Below the pieces are notes generated by a model, which was not told the DNA's origin, did no database searches, and was given only the letters and a program-made list of their open reading frames with translations. A stretch of DNA of 64,000 nt from Glycomyces paridis (lineage in GTDB: Bacteria > Actinomycetota > Actinomycetes > Mycobacteriales > Micromonosporaceae): contig NZ_STGX01000003.1 of the NCBI RefSeq assembly GCF_004912155.1, positions 296,309 to 360,308 of the forward strand, read 5' to 3'. Below are positions 41,904 to 49,563 of the stretch, piece by piece. Both the position numbers and the translations under genes were made by a program. Position 1 is the first letter of the stretch, and each line of letters starts with the position of its first letter.

Positions 41904-42712
41904 GCCTCGCACACCCCCTCGCCGGCAAGCGCGCCCTCGTCACCGGCGCCTCACGCGGCATCGGCCGCGCCATCGCCCTCGCCTATGCCGAGGCGGGCGC
42001 CGACGTGGCCGTCCTCGCCCGCGACGGCGCCGCCCTCGACGCCGTGGCCGCCGACGTGAAGAACCTGGGGCGCAACGCGGTCCCGGTCGTCTGCGACGTC
42101 ACCGACCCCGACCGCCTCGCGGCGGCCTTCGACGAGGCCGCCGACGGACTCGGCGGGCTCGACACCGTCGTCAACAACGCCGGGGGCTTCCAGCACTCCG
42201 GCGCCTTCCTCGACCTCACCGACGGCGACTGGACCCGCACCCGCGGCCTCAACCTCGACCCCGCGGTCGGGCTCCTGCGCCTCGCCGGGCGCCACCTCGC
42301 CGCCAACGGCGGCGGCTCGGTCCTCAGCGTCGTCTCCATCGCGGGCCTCGGCGGCGCGCCCCGCCTCTCCCTCTACGCCGCTTCGAAGGCCGCGATCATC
42401 TCGCTCACGCAGACCCTCGCCGTCGAGTGGGCCGAGGCGGGCATCCGCGTCAACGCGGTCGCCCCCGGCTGGATCGACACGAAGCTCACCAGCGGTTTCA
42501 CCGGCCACCCGCCGGTCAAGGAGGCCCTCGCCGCCGAAGTGCCCCAGCAGCGCTGGGGCGCACCGGAGGACGTCACCGCCGCCGCGGTCTTCCTCGCCTC
42601 CGACGGCGCGAGCCTCGCCACCGGCTCGGTCCTCGTCCTCGACGGCGGCCTCTCCACGCAGCTCTCGGCGGTCGCCCGGGGCTTGTTGGGCATCGGCCGC
42701 GCCGCCGCCTGA
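41900..42712 (+). CDS. FabG-like SDR ketoreductase
   Basis: The 270-residue classical short-chain dehydrogenase has cofactor loop TGASRGIGRA, VVNNAGG, catalytic Ser in SVVSIAGLGG, and YAASKAAIISL with Tyr and Lys. Its end, VLVLDGGLSTQLS, closes the fold. Lone basic residues after the first strand (LARDG) favour NADPH. ATG overlaps the AfsA-like stop (ATGA). In context it would reduce beta-ketoacyl-ACP made by the downstream KS pair; reduction of an AfsA product to a butyrolactone is the alternative. Confidence 0.88.
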   Translation: MSLAHPLAGKRALVTGASRGIGRAIALAYAEAGADVAVLARDGAALDAVAADVKNLGRNAVPVVCDVTDPDRLAAAFDEAADGLGGLDTVVNNAGGFQHSGAFLDLTDGDWTRTRGLNLDPAVGLLRLAGRHLAANGGGSVLSVVSIAGLGGAPRLSLYAASKAAIISLTQTLAVEWAEAGIRVNAVAPGWIDTKLTSGFTGHPPVKEALAAEVPQQRWGAPEDVTAAAVFLASDGASLATGSVLVLDGGLSTQLSAVARGLLGIGRAAA

Positions 42713-43337
42713 ACGCCGCAGGACCGATCGACCCGGAGAGACCGGGCCGGACCTGTCGGGTGCGGTCTCGCCGGACGGCGCTCGGCGGTTCCGGTCCGTT
42801 CCGCCAGCGGGCCCGGCACGACCGGTTTCCGGGTCGGGACGGGCCCGGACTCGGGCCGCTCGGCGGCGATCGGTTTCGGCGCCGACGACTCGCGGGCCCG
42901 TCCATCACCGAGACCCGGACCGGGGCTCCCTCCCACGACGGAGCCGGGTCCGAATCCGGTGCCGAAGCTTCCGGGTGCGCGGGAGACGGACTCGCGCAGC
43001 GCCGATCGAAGAGGGCGACAGGGGGTTTCGCTCAGACCTGGTCGACCGCCGCCCAAGACCCTCCGGCCCGACCGACCCGCTACGCGGATCGCACCGCGAC
43101 ATGAACCATGCGGCCCTCAGCGGCCGCCCCGAACTCGGCACAGCACCGATCGAACACGGCCACAGGAGGTTTCGTTCAGGCCCGGTCGACGGCCATCCAA
43201 GCCCAGCGGACCCGACCGACCCGCTACGCGGAACGGGTCGCACCGCGACATGAACCGTGCGGCATTCACCGGCCGCCCCGAACTCGACACCGAACGCCGT
43301 TCTAGACCCGGCCTCCGCCGAACCGAAGGGAACTCCC
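42713..43337. other. 625-bp intergenic region inside the polyketide-like cluster
   Basis: No gene with credible codon bias is seen. The first half (42713-42990) is G/C-rich and full of short CCGG-containing inverted motifs. The second half holds an imperfect tandem repeat of about 144 bp. Two ATG codons (43101, 43250) lie at equivalent places in the repeats but open frames without homology. The region ends with GAAGGGA, the ribosome-binding site of the ACP gene. Confidence 0.7.
43001..43293 (+). repeat. Imperfect tandem repeat, two units of about 144-149 bp
   Basis: Landmarks recur 144-149 bp apart: CGATCGAA at 43003 and 43147, GACCCGCTACGCGG at 43074 and 43218, and GCACCGCGACATGAACC, with its ATG at 43101 and 43250. 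GGCCGCCCCGAACTCG follows each ATG. A 5-bp insertion (near AACGGGTC) lengthens unit 2. The region lies directly upstream of the ACP gene, so it may be a duplicated promoter or leader. Confidence 0.85.
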
Positions 43338-43616
43338 ATGACCGACGCCCCCGCCGACAGCATCGCCGACGACGCCGTGGCCGACGCCGATCCCGTCGAA
43401 CGCGCCCGCGCGCTCGTCGCGCGGGTGCTGGAGACCGAGCCCGAAGCGGTCGGCGACGACGCCGACTTCCGGGAGGAACTGGAGGCCGACTCGCTCCAGC
43501 TCGCCGAGATCGCCGCCGTCCTCGAAGACGAACTCGGGCTCGACACCGACGCGGGCGACCCGCCCACGCGCTTCTCGCAGATCCGGGACCTGGTCGCCGC
43601 CAAGGCCGCCCGGTGA
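43338..43616 (+). CDS. Acyl carrier protein
   Basis: The 92-residue protein has a 15-residue acidic N-terminal extension and then a four-helix ACP: RARALVARVLETEPEAVGDDADFREELEADSLQLAEIAAVLEDELGL. Ser52 in EADSLQL is the phosphopantetheine site. ATG 43338 was chosen over the upstream in-frame ATG because GAAGGGA lies 8-14 nt before it and the upstream codons belong to the repeat region. Its stop overlaps the KS start (GTGA), so it is the dedicated ACP of this cluster. Confidence 0.92.
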   Translation: MTDAPADSIADDAVADADPVERARALVARVLETEPEAVGDDADFREELEADSLQLAEIAAVLEDELGLDTDAGDPPTRFSQIRDLVAAKAAR

Positions 43617-44821
43617 ACGCGCGCAGCGCCGCCGTCACCGGCGTCGGGCCCGTCAGCGCCATAGGCACCGGCCGGGAGGCGTTCACCGCCGCGCTCCTGG
43701 CCGGAGCCTCCGGCCTCCAGGACGTCACCGCGTTCGACACCGCCGGGTACCGCATCCGCCACGCCTGCCAGGTCCCCGACTTCGCGCCCGAGGACTGGCT
43801 CGCCGAACCGGCCTCGGCCGGGCGCACCGCGGCGATGGCCGTCGCCGCCGCCCGGCTCGCCCTCGCCGACGCCGGACTCGACCCCGAGGCGCTGCGCGGC
43901 GAACGGGTCCTCATCGCCCTCGGCGTCAGCGACTGCGAAGCGGCCGAAGAGGACCGGCTCGCCGCCGCCGTCGCCGCCGAAGGACCCGCCGGATTCGACC
44001 CCGCGGTCGCCGCCCGCTACACCGCCTCCTGCGCCGGCCGCGTCGCCGCCGAACTCGGCCTGCCCGGAGCCGAGACCGTCGACATCGCCGCGGCCTGCGC
44101 CGCCGGGAACCACGCCATCGTCCAAGGGCTCGACGCGATCCGCCTCGGCGAGGCCGACGTGGTCCTGTGCGGCGGCGCGGACGCGTTCGGCCGCCGCATG
44201 TTCACCGGCTTCCACCGCGTCGGCACCCTCGCGCCCGACGCCTGCCGCCCCTTCGACGCCGACCGCGCCGGGACCGTGCCGGGGGAGGGCGCGGGCGTCC
44301 TCGTCCTCGAAACCGCCGAGCACGCGACCGCCCGCGGCGCCCGCGTCCGCGCCGAGATCCGCGGCGGGGCCGTCAACTGCGACGCCGTCCACCCCGTCGC
44401 CCCCGACCGCGACTCCGTCGCCGCCTGCATCCGCCTCGCCCTCCGCGACGCCGGTGCCGATCCATCCGGAGTGGACGCCATCAGCGCCCACGGCACCGGC
44501 ACCCCCGTCAACGACGTCAACGAGGCCCGCGCCGTCCGCGCCGTCTTCGGCGACCGGCCCCCGCCCCTCACCGCCGTCAAATCCATGCTCGGCCACGCCA
44601 TGGGCGCCTCCGCCGCGCTCGGGGCCATCGCCGCGATCGCCGCCATCGAGACCCAGACCCTCCCGCCCACGATCAACCACCGCCGCACCGACGCCGAATG
44701 CGCCGTCGACTGCGTCCCCAACACCGCCCGTCCGGCCCGCCTCGACCTCGTCGAGAACCACGGCTTCGGCTTCGGCGGCACCAACGCCGTCGTCCTGATC
44801 GGCAGGGCCCCATGCGCATAG
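43613..44821 (+). CDS. Beta-ketoacyl-ACP synthase (KS-alpha-like)
   Basis: This 402-residue condensing enzyme has the full Cys-His-His set: Cys162 in DIAAACAAGNHAI, His293 in SAHGTGTPVND, Lys323 in AVKSMLGHAMGAS and His328. VTGVGPVSAIGTG opens the thiolase fold, and FGFGGTNAVVLIG closes it. The nucleophile region ACAAGN differs from the usual ACSSG. It starts with GTG overlapping the ACP stop and overlaps the next gene by 10 nt, as KS and chain-length factor genes often do. It probably elongates acyl-ACP with malonyl units in a type II system. Confidence 0.92.
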   Translation: MNARSAAVTGVGPVSAIGTGREAFTAALLAGASGLQDVTAFDTAGYRIRHACQVPDFAPEDWLAEPASAGRTAAMAVAAARLALADAGLDPEALRGERVLIALGVSDCEAAEEDRLAAAVAAEGPAGFDPAVAARYTASCAGRVAAELGLPGAETVDIAAACAAGNHAIVQGLDAIRLGEADVVLCGGADAFGRRMFTGFHRVGTLAPDACRPFDADRAGTVPGEGAGVLVLETAEHATARGARVRAEIRGGAVNCDAVHPVAPDRDSVAACIRLALRDAGADPSGVDAISAHGTGTPVNDVNEARAVRAVFGDRPPPLTAVKSMLGHAMGASAALGAIAAIAAIETQTLPPTINHRRTDAECAVDCVPNTARPARLDLVENHGFGFGGTNAVVLIGRAPCA

Positions 44822-45780
44822 CCGGCCGCACCGCGCTCCCCGCCCGACCCGACGGCGGCCCCGCCGAACACGGGCCCCACCTGCCGCCGCCCGGCGTCCT
44901 CCGCGTTCCCGGCCTCGACATCGCCGCCGCCGCGGGGCCCAAGGGCATCCGGTCCATGGACCGCGCCACCGCGCTCGCGGTCGCCGCGACCGGCCGCCTC
45001 CTCGCCGCCGCCCCCGGCACCGACCGCGCCCGCACCGCGATCCTCCTCGCCTCCGCCTCCGGCAGCTTCGCCACCGCCATGCGCCTCGGCGCCGACTCCG
45101 TCACCAAACCCCGGCCCTACCAGATCGACCCCGGCGCCTTCCCCGTCGCCGTCATGAACTACGGCTCCGGCCAGTGCGCCATCCGCCACCGCGTCACCGG
45201 CCCCAACACCGCCCTCCGCGGCGGCCGCATCGCCTTCGCCCAGGCCCTGCGCCACGCCCGCCGCCTCCTCGCCGCCGGACGCGCCGACCAGGTCCTGTGC
45301 GGCGCCGCCGAAGAGGCCACCCCCGAACGGGCCTGGCTCGAACACGCCGCCCGCCCCGCCGACGCCGAACCCGTCCCCGTCGGCGAAGGCTGCGCCCTGT
45401 TCCGCCTCGTCCTCGACGACGCGCCCGGCCCCCGCGTCACCGGCGTCGCCACCGCCCGCGGCCACGACCCAGCCGCCGCCCTCACCACCGCCATACGCAA
45501 CGCCCTCAACGAATCCGGCCTCCCGCGCGCCGCCGTCACCGCCGTCGCGGCCACCGCCGGACCCGACGGCAACGGCCCCGCCGAACGCGACGCGATCCGC
45601 ACCGCCCTCGGCGACCCCGCGAAACTCCGGCACGCCCACCGCACCGGCGACACCGGCGCCGCCACCCTCGGATTCGCCCTCGCCGCCGCCCTCGACGCCA
45701 CCGCGCCCGGCACCTGCTTCGCACTCACCGCCATCGACCGCACCGGCACCGCCGCCTGCGTCATCGGGAGGAACGCATGA
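44812..45780 (+). CDS. Cys-less ketosynthase-like protein (chain-length-factor-type partner)
   Basis: This 322-residue thiolase-fold protein is shorter than a normal KS (~400). The stretch TGPNTALRGGRIAFAQALRHAR aligns with the nucleophile elbow, but the Cys is replaced (ALRGG). The C-terminal TGDTGAATLGFALAAAL stands where KxxxGH would be, so the His is also lost. VLCGAAEEATPERAW fits the KS core. It overlaps the active KS gene, so a KS-CLF heterodimer is the natural reading. The N-terminal ~45 residues are Pro-rich and not KS-like. A degenerate KS with another structural role is possible. Confidence 0.82.
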   Translation: MRIAGRTALPARPDGGPAEHGPHLPPPGVLRVPGLDIAAAAGPKGIRSMDRATALAVAATGRLLAAAPGTDRARTAILLASASGSFATAMRLGADSVTKPRPYQIDPGAFPVAVMNYGSGQCAIRHRVTGPNTALRGGRIAFAQALRHARRLLAAGRADQVLCGAAEEATPERAWLEHAARPADAEPVPVGEGCALFRLVLDDAPGPRVTGVATARGHDPAAALTTAIRNALNESGLPRAAVTAVAATAGPDGNGPAERDAIRTALGDPAKLRHAHRTGDTGAATLGFALAAALDATAPGTCFALTAIDRTGTAACVIGRNA

Positions 45781-46766
45781 CCGACTGGGGCATCGTCGCC
45801 ACCGGCACCTACGCACCCGACACCGTCGTCGGCAACGACGAGGTCGCCGCCGCCCTCGGCGTCCCCGCCCGCTGGGTCCACGACGCCACCGGCATCCGCG
45901 AACGCCGCAGGGCCGCACCGGGACAGGCCGCCTCCGACCTCGCCGCCCACGCCGCCCGCGCCGCCCTCCGCAACGCCGGACTCACCCCCGCCGACATCGG
46001 CCTCATCGTCCTCGGCACCTCCACACCCGACGAACTCGGACCCTCCACCGCCTGCCGCGTCCAAGCCCTCCTCGGCGCCGCCCAGGCCGTCCCCCTCGAC
46101 GTCGGCGCCGCCTGCGCCGGATACCTCTACGGCCTCGCCGTCGCCCGCGACTGGCTCGCCGCCCGCCCCGGCGCCCCGCCCGCCCTCGTCATCGGCGTCG
46201 AGACCTACTCCCGCTTCCTCGACCCCGCCGACCGCGCCACCGCCGCGATCTTCGGCGACGGCGCCGGCGCCAGCGTCATCGCACCCGTCCCCGACGGACA
46301 AGGCCTCCGATCCATCCGCCTCGGCGCCGACGGCACCCTCGCCGACACCGTCCTCATCCCCGCCGGCGGCAGCCGCCACCCCGAACACCCCGGCGCCCAC
46401 CGCATCCGCATGGACGCCGCCGCCATCCGCAAGGCCCTCCCCGAACGCTTCGACGCCATGCTCGCCGACACCGTCGCCGAACACGGCCTCACCCTCGACG
46501 ACCTCGACCTCCTCGTACCCCACCAGCCCAACCCCCGCACCCTCCGCATGTACGCCGCCGCCGCCGGCATCCCCGAGGACAAACTCGTCGTCATCGGCGA
46601 ACGCCTCGGCAACATCGGCGCCGGCTCCATCCCCACCGCCCTCACCCACGCCGCCGACCGGCTCACCCCCGGCGCCACCGTCCTCCTCATGGCCGTCGGC
46701 GCCGGACTCACCTGGGGCGCCGCACTCCTGCGCTGGCCCGACACGACCACAGGGGAACCGACATGA
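45777..46766 (+). CDS. Beta-ketoacyl-ACP synthase III (FabH-like)
   Basis: The 329-residue KAS III has the triad Cys113 (DVGAACAGYLYGL), His249 (VPHQPNPRTL) and Asn279 (ERLGNIGAGSIP). WGIVATGTYAPDTVVGNDEV and WVHDATGIRERRRA are the FabH N-terminal landmarks, and FGDGAGASVI the dimer loop. It would start chains by joining an acyl-CoA to malonyl-ACP. ATG overlaps the preceding stop (ATGA) and its own stop overlaps the acyl-CoA oxidase start. Use of an unusual starter is possible but not shown. Confidence 0.93.
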   Translation: MTDWGIVATGTYAPDTVVGNDEVAAALGVPARWVHDATGIRERRRAAPGQAASDLAAHAARAALRNAGLTPADIGLIVLGTSTPDELGPSTACRVQALLGAAQAVPLDVGAACAGYLYGLAVARDWLAARPGAPPALVIGVETYSRFLDPADRATAAIFGDGAGASVIAPVPDGQGLRSIRLGADGTLADTVLIPAGGSRHPEHPGAHRIRMDAAAIRKALPERFDAMLADTVAEHGLTLDDLDLLVPHQPNPRTLRMYAAAAGIPEDKLVVIGERLGNIGAGSIPTALTHAADRLTPGATVLLMAVGAGLTWGAALLRWPDTTTGEPT

Positions 46767-48454
46767 CCGACCTGCGACGCCTCCTCGCCGACCCCGCCTT
46801 CGACCGGCCCCCGAACGCCGACCCCGCCGCACTCCACGCCCACGCCTACGCCGCCCTCGCCCGCATCCGCGCCGTAGCCGGACCCGCCCCCGACCTCCTC
46901 GCCGACCGCGACCGCCTCCGCGACCTCGCCACCTGGACCACCGTCCGCGACCCCCTCCTGTTCCACCTCTCCGTCCTCCACTACTGCCTGTGCCTCAACG
47001 GCATCGCCCGCTTCGCACCCGACCCCGCCGCCGCCCTCGCCCGCGTCGGCGACGACACCGGCATCCTCCTCATGACCGAGGCCGGACGCTCCAACAGCCA
47101 CGGCGCCATCGCCACCGAAGCCCACTACGACACCGCCACCCGCGAATTCACCCTCCGCACCCCCACACCCGCGGCCGTCAAGTTCCCCACCAACGCCGCG
47201 CCCTCCGACGTCCCCAAGACCGCACTCGTCTACGCCCGCCTCGTCACCGGCGGCACCGCCCACGGCGTCTTCACCTTCGCCCTGCGCATCGGCGGCCCCC
47301 ACGGCACCCCGCCCGGTCTGCGCCTGAGCCCGGTCGACGGCTCCACCGCCCTCCCCGTCGACTTCGCCGCCGTCGCCTTCGACGGCCTCCGCCTCCCCTT
47401 CGACGCCTGGCACAGCGACGGCGCCGCCATCGACGACCGCGGCCGCCTCACCGACCCCCTCGGCACCCCCGACGCCCGCCTCCGCCGCTCCATGTCCGTC
47501 GGCGTCGCCACCTGGCACGCCATCACAGCCGCGGCCGCGGCAGCCGCCCGAGCCGCCGCGACCATCGCGATCCGCTACTCCCGCACCAGGCTCACCGCCG
47601 ACCGCCTCAGCGGACCCCGCCCGCTCCTCGACTACCGCAACCAGCACATCGCGCTCCTCACCGCCCTCGCCGACGCCTGCGCGATCACCAGCCTCACCGA
47701 ACCCGGCGACCCCGCGCCCGAACCCGCCGGCGCCTCCACCGCCTGGGTCCCCTGGTCCGCCGTCGACCCGCTCCTGCCCCTCTACAAGGCCGTCGCCGTC
47801 GACACCGCCTGGCGCGCCGTCACCGAATGCCGCGAGCACTGCGGCGCCCTCGGCTACGCCGCCACCCCGAAACTCCTCGCCTACCAGTCCCTCATGGACG
47901 CCTACCGCACCGCAGGCGGCGACAACACCCTCATCCGCCTCGACACCGCCCGCAGCCTCGCCGCCGGATACGAAGCCCCCGAGGACGACCCGCCCGACGA
48001 GCCCCGCACCGCCGCCGACTTCCTCGCGCTGGCGCGCTCCTGCGAGCGGCGCCTCGTCGCGACCCTCCGCGAGCGCCTCGCGCAGTCCCGCGCGGTCGCC
48101 GAGGACGAGTTCGGGGTCTGGAACGGGCAGCTGGAACTCGCGATCGAGACCGCCGCCGTGCACGCCGAACGCCTGCTCATGGAGCGCTTCGCGCCCGAGG
48201 GCGGCGACCTGGCGGCACTCCACGGCGCGGCCTGGGCCCGCCGCCGGGCCGCGAGCCTCCAGCGCTGCGGGCTCGCGGTCCCGGCGAGCGCCCTCGAACG
48301 CCGCGCCCATGAGCTGTGCGACCGGCTCCTGCCGAAGGTTTCGTCCATCGTGGACGGGTTCGGTTTCGAGCCCGCCCACCTCGGCACGTTCCTGGGCGAG
48401 CCCGACCACCTGGCGGCCTTCGCCGACCGGTACGGGTTCGCCGACCTCGGCTAG
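46763..48454 (+). CDS. Acyl-CoA oxidase/dehydrogenase-like flavoprotein
   Basis: The 563-residue protein matches acyl-CoA oxidases more than the ~380-residue dehydrogenases. MTEAGRSNSHGAIATEAHYDTATREFTLRTPTPAAVKFPTNA corresponds to the FAD-contacting TELGHGSN...ATYD...F.INTPT..A.KWWPG region. The middle helices and a C-terminal oxidase domain (from about 410) follow. It would introduce an alpha,beta double bond into an acyl thioester, fitting a cluster that makes unsaturated chains. ATG overlaps the FabH-like stop. Its stop overlaps the stop of the convergent SMP-30 gene in a shared CTAG. From about position 48020 codon use shifts from C-ending to mixed C/G. Confidence 0.82.
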   Translation: MTDLRRLLADPAFDRPPNADPAALHAHAYAALARIRAVAGPAPDLLADRDRLRDLATWTTVRDPLLFHLSVLHYCLCLNGIARFAPDPAAALARVGDDTGILLMTEAGRSNSHGAIATEAHYDTATREFTLRTPTPAAVKFPTNAAPSDVPKTALVYARLVTGGTAHGVFTFALRIGGPHGTPPGLRLSPVDGSTALPVDFAAVAFDGLRLPFDAWHSDGAAIDDRGRLTDPLGTPDARLRRSMSVGVATWHAITAAAAAAARAAATIAIRYSRTRLTADRLSGPRPLLDYRNQHIALLTALADACAITSLTEPGDPAPEPAGASTAWVPWSAVDPLLPLYKAVAVDTAWRAVTECREHCGALGYAATPKLLAYQSLMDAYRTAGGDNTLIRLDTARSLAAGYEAPEDDPPDEPRTAADFLALARSCERRLVATLRERLAQSRAVAEDEFGVWNGQLELAIETAAVHAERLLMERFAPEGGDLAALHGAAWARRRAASLQRCGLAVPASALERRAHELCDRLLPKVSSIVDGFGFEPAHLGTFLGEPDHLAAFADRYGFADLG

Positions 48455-49338
48455 AGGCGCCAGGTCCCGTTGGTGTTCAGCATCATCGAGTACACCGAGT
48501 CGGTGGCGGTGATGAACAGCCGGTTGCGCTTGGGCCCGCCGAAGACGAGGTTGGAGACGGCGGGCTGGGGGACCGGGAGCGTCGCGAGGTGCGTGCCGTC
48601 GGGGTCGAAGCAGTGGACGTCGGAGGCGGCGGCCCAGACGCGGCCCTCGACGTCGACGCGGAGGCCGTCGAAGCCGCCCGAGGGCGACTCGGCGAAGACC
48701 TCGCCGCCGGAGAGGCCGTCGCCCTCGACGGTGAAGCGGCGCAGGTGCTTGCGCCTGGTGTCGGCGATGTAGAGCACCGAACCGTCGGGGGAGAAGGCCA
48801 GGCCGTTGGGCCGGTCGAAGTCGTCCGCGACGCGGTCGACGCGGCCCGAGGGGTCGGCGCGGTAGACGTGGCAGCCGTCGATCTCCGGCTCGGCCCGGTG
48901 GCCCTCGTAGTCGCTGGTGATCCCGTACGGCGGGTCGGTGAACCAGACCGCGCCGTCGTCGGCGACCACGGCGTCGTTGGGGCTGTTGAACCGCAGGCCG
49001 TTCCAGCGGTCGGCGATCGTGGTGACCGAGCCGTCGAGCTCGGTCCGGGTCACGCTGCGCGAACCCTGCTCGCACGAGACGAGGCGGCCCTGCCGGTCGA
49101 GCGTGTGCCCGTTGGCGTAGCGGGCGGGGGAGCGGAAGACGCTCACCGAGCCGTCGGTCTCGTCCCAGCGCATGACCCGGTCGTTGGGGATGTCGCTGAA
49201 CAGCAGGTACCGGCCCGAAGGCACGTAGACCGGGCCCTCGGTCCAGCGCCCGTCCGAGTACAGGCACTCCAGCGAGTCGTCGCCCGCCACGTTCCAGCGC
49301 TCGTCGAACACCTCGAAGCGCACGGCGCTCTTGCCCAT
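48451..49338 (-). CDS. SMP-30/gluconolactonase-family protein
   Basis: The 295-residue six-bladed beta-propeller has metal-site landmarks: the WTEGPVY Glu near the start, the RFNSPNDAVVADDGAVWFTDPPYG Asn-Asp, and the DRPNGLAFSPDGSVLYIADT Asn and Asp. These match lactonases that open sugar lactones such as gluconolactone. No signal peptide is present. It is convergent with the acyl-CoA oxidase gene and divergent from the CBM2-metalloprotease gene (225 bp). Substrate unknown. Confidence 0.9.
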   Translation of the reverse strand: MGKSAVRFEVFDERWNVAGDDSLECLYSDGRWTEGPVYVPSGRYLLFSDIPNDRVMRWDETDGSVSVFRSPARYANGHTLDRQGRLVSCEQGSRSVTRTELDGSVTTIADRWNGLRFNSPNDAVVADDGAVWFTDPPYGITSDYEGHRAEPEIDGCHVYRADPSGRVDRVADDFDRPNGLAFSPDGSVLYIADTRRKHLRRFTVEGDGLSGGEVFAESPSGGFDGLRVDVEGRVWAAASDVHCFDPDGTHLATLPVPQPAVSNLVFGGPKRNRLFITATDSVYSMMLNTNGTWRL

Positions 49339-49484
49339 CGGTCACTCCTCCGTCGTCCTGGTGGGAGGAATCTAGCGCCGCCGCGCGCCGCCGACCGCCC
49401 GGCCCCGACGAGTGCGATTTCGGAAACCCCCACGGGCCTCCGAGCCCTTGTCCGCCCGTGCCTCCGGGCATAACCTATCGAATG

Positions 49485-49496
49485 TGATCGATATCA
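49485..49496. promoter_or_regulatory. TGATCGATATCA operator-like site upstream of the CBM2-metalloprotease
   Basis: This 12-mer is the exact reverse complement of TGATATCGATCA in the GH30 promoter at 11802-11813 and lies in an AT-richer pocket of the 225-bp intergenic region. Both downstream genes encode secreted proteins connected with plant-type polysaccharides, so a shared regulator is plausible. Confidence 0.5.
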
Positions 49497-49563
49497 ATGT
49501 CGATCCGCGCACGTCACGACCGGCCGGGAAGGGCCCGGCCGCACCGACAGACGGGACTACTGC

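Noticed and set aside
41289..42712. Gamma-butyrolactone synthesis locus as firm annotation
   Set aside because: The AfsA-like protein is a single short unit and no receptor gene lies beside it. The following KS/ACP genes make an acyl-ACP role at least as likely.
43001..43293. CRISPR array
   Set aside because: Two long imperfect tandem units with no unique spacers; no cas genes in the window.
42905..44761. Minus-strand 618-codon frame over the ACP and KS genes
   Set aside because: It covers genes with clear catalytic motifs on the other strand and has no recognisable domain.
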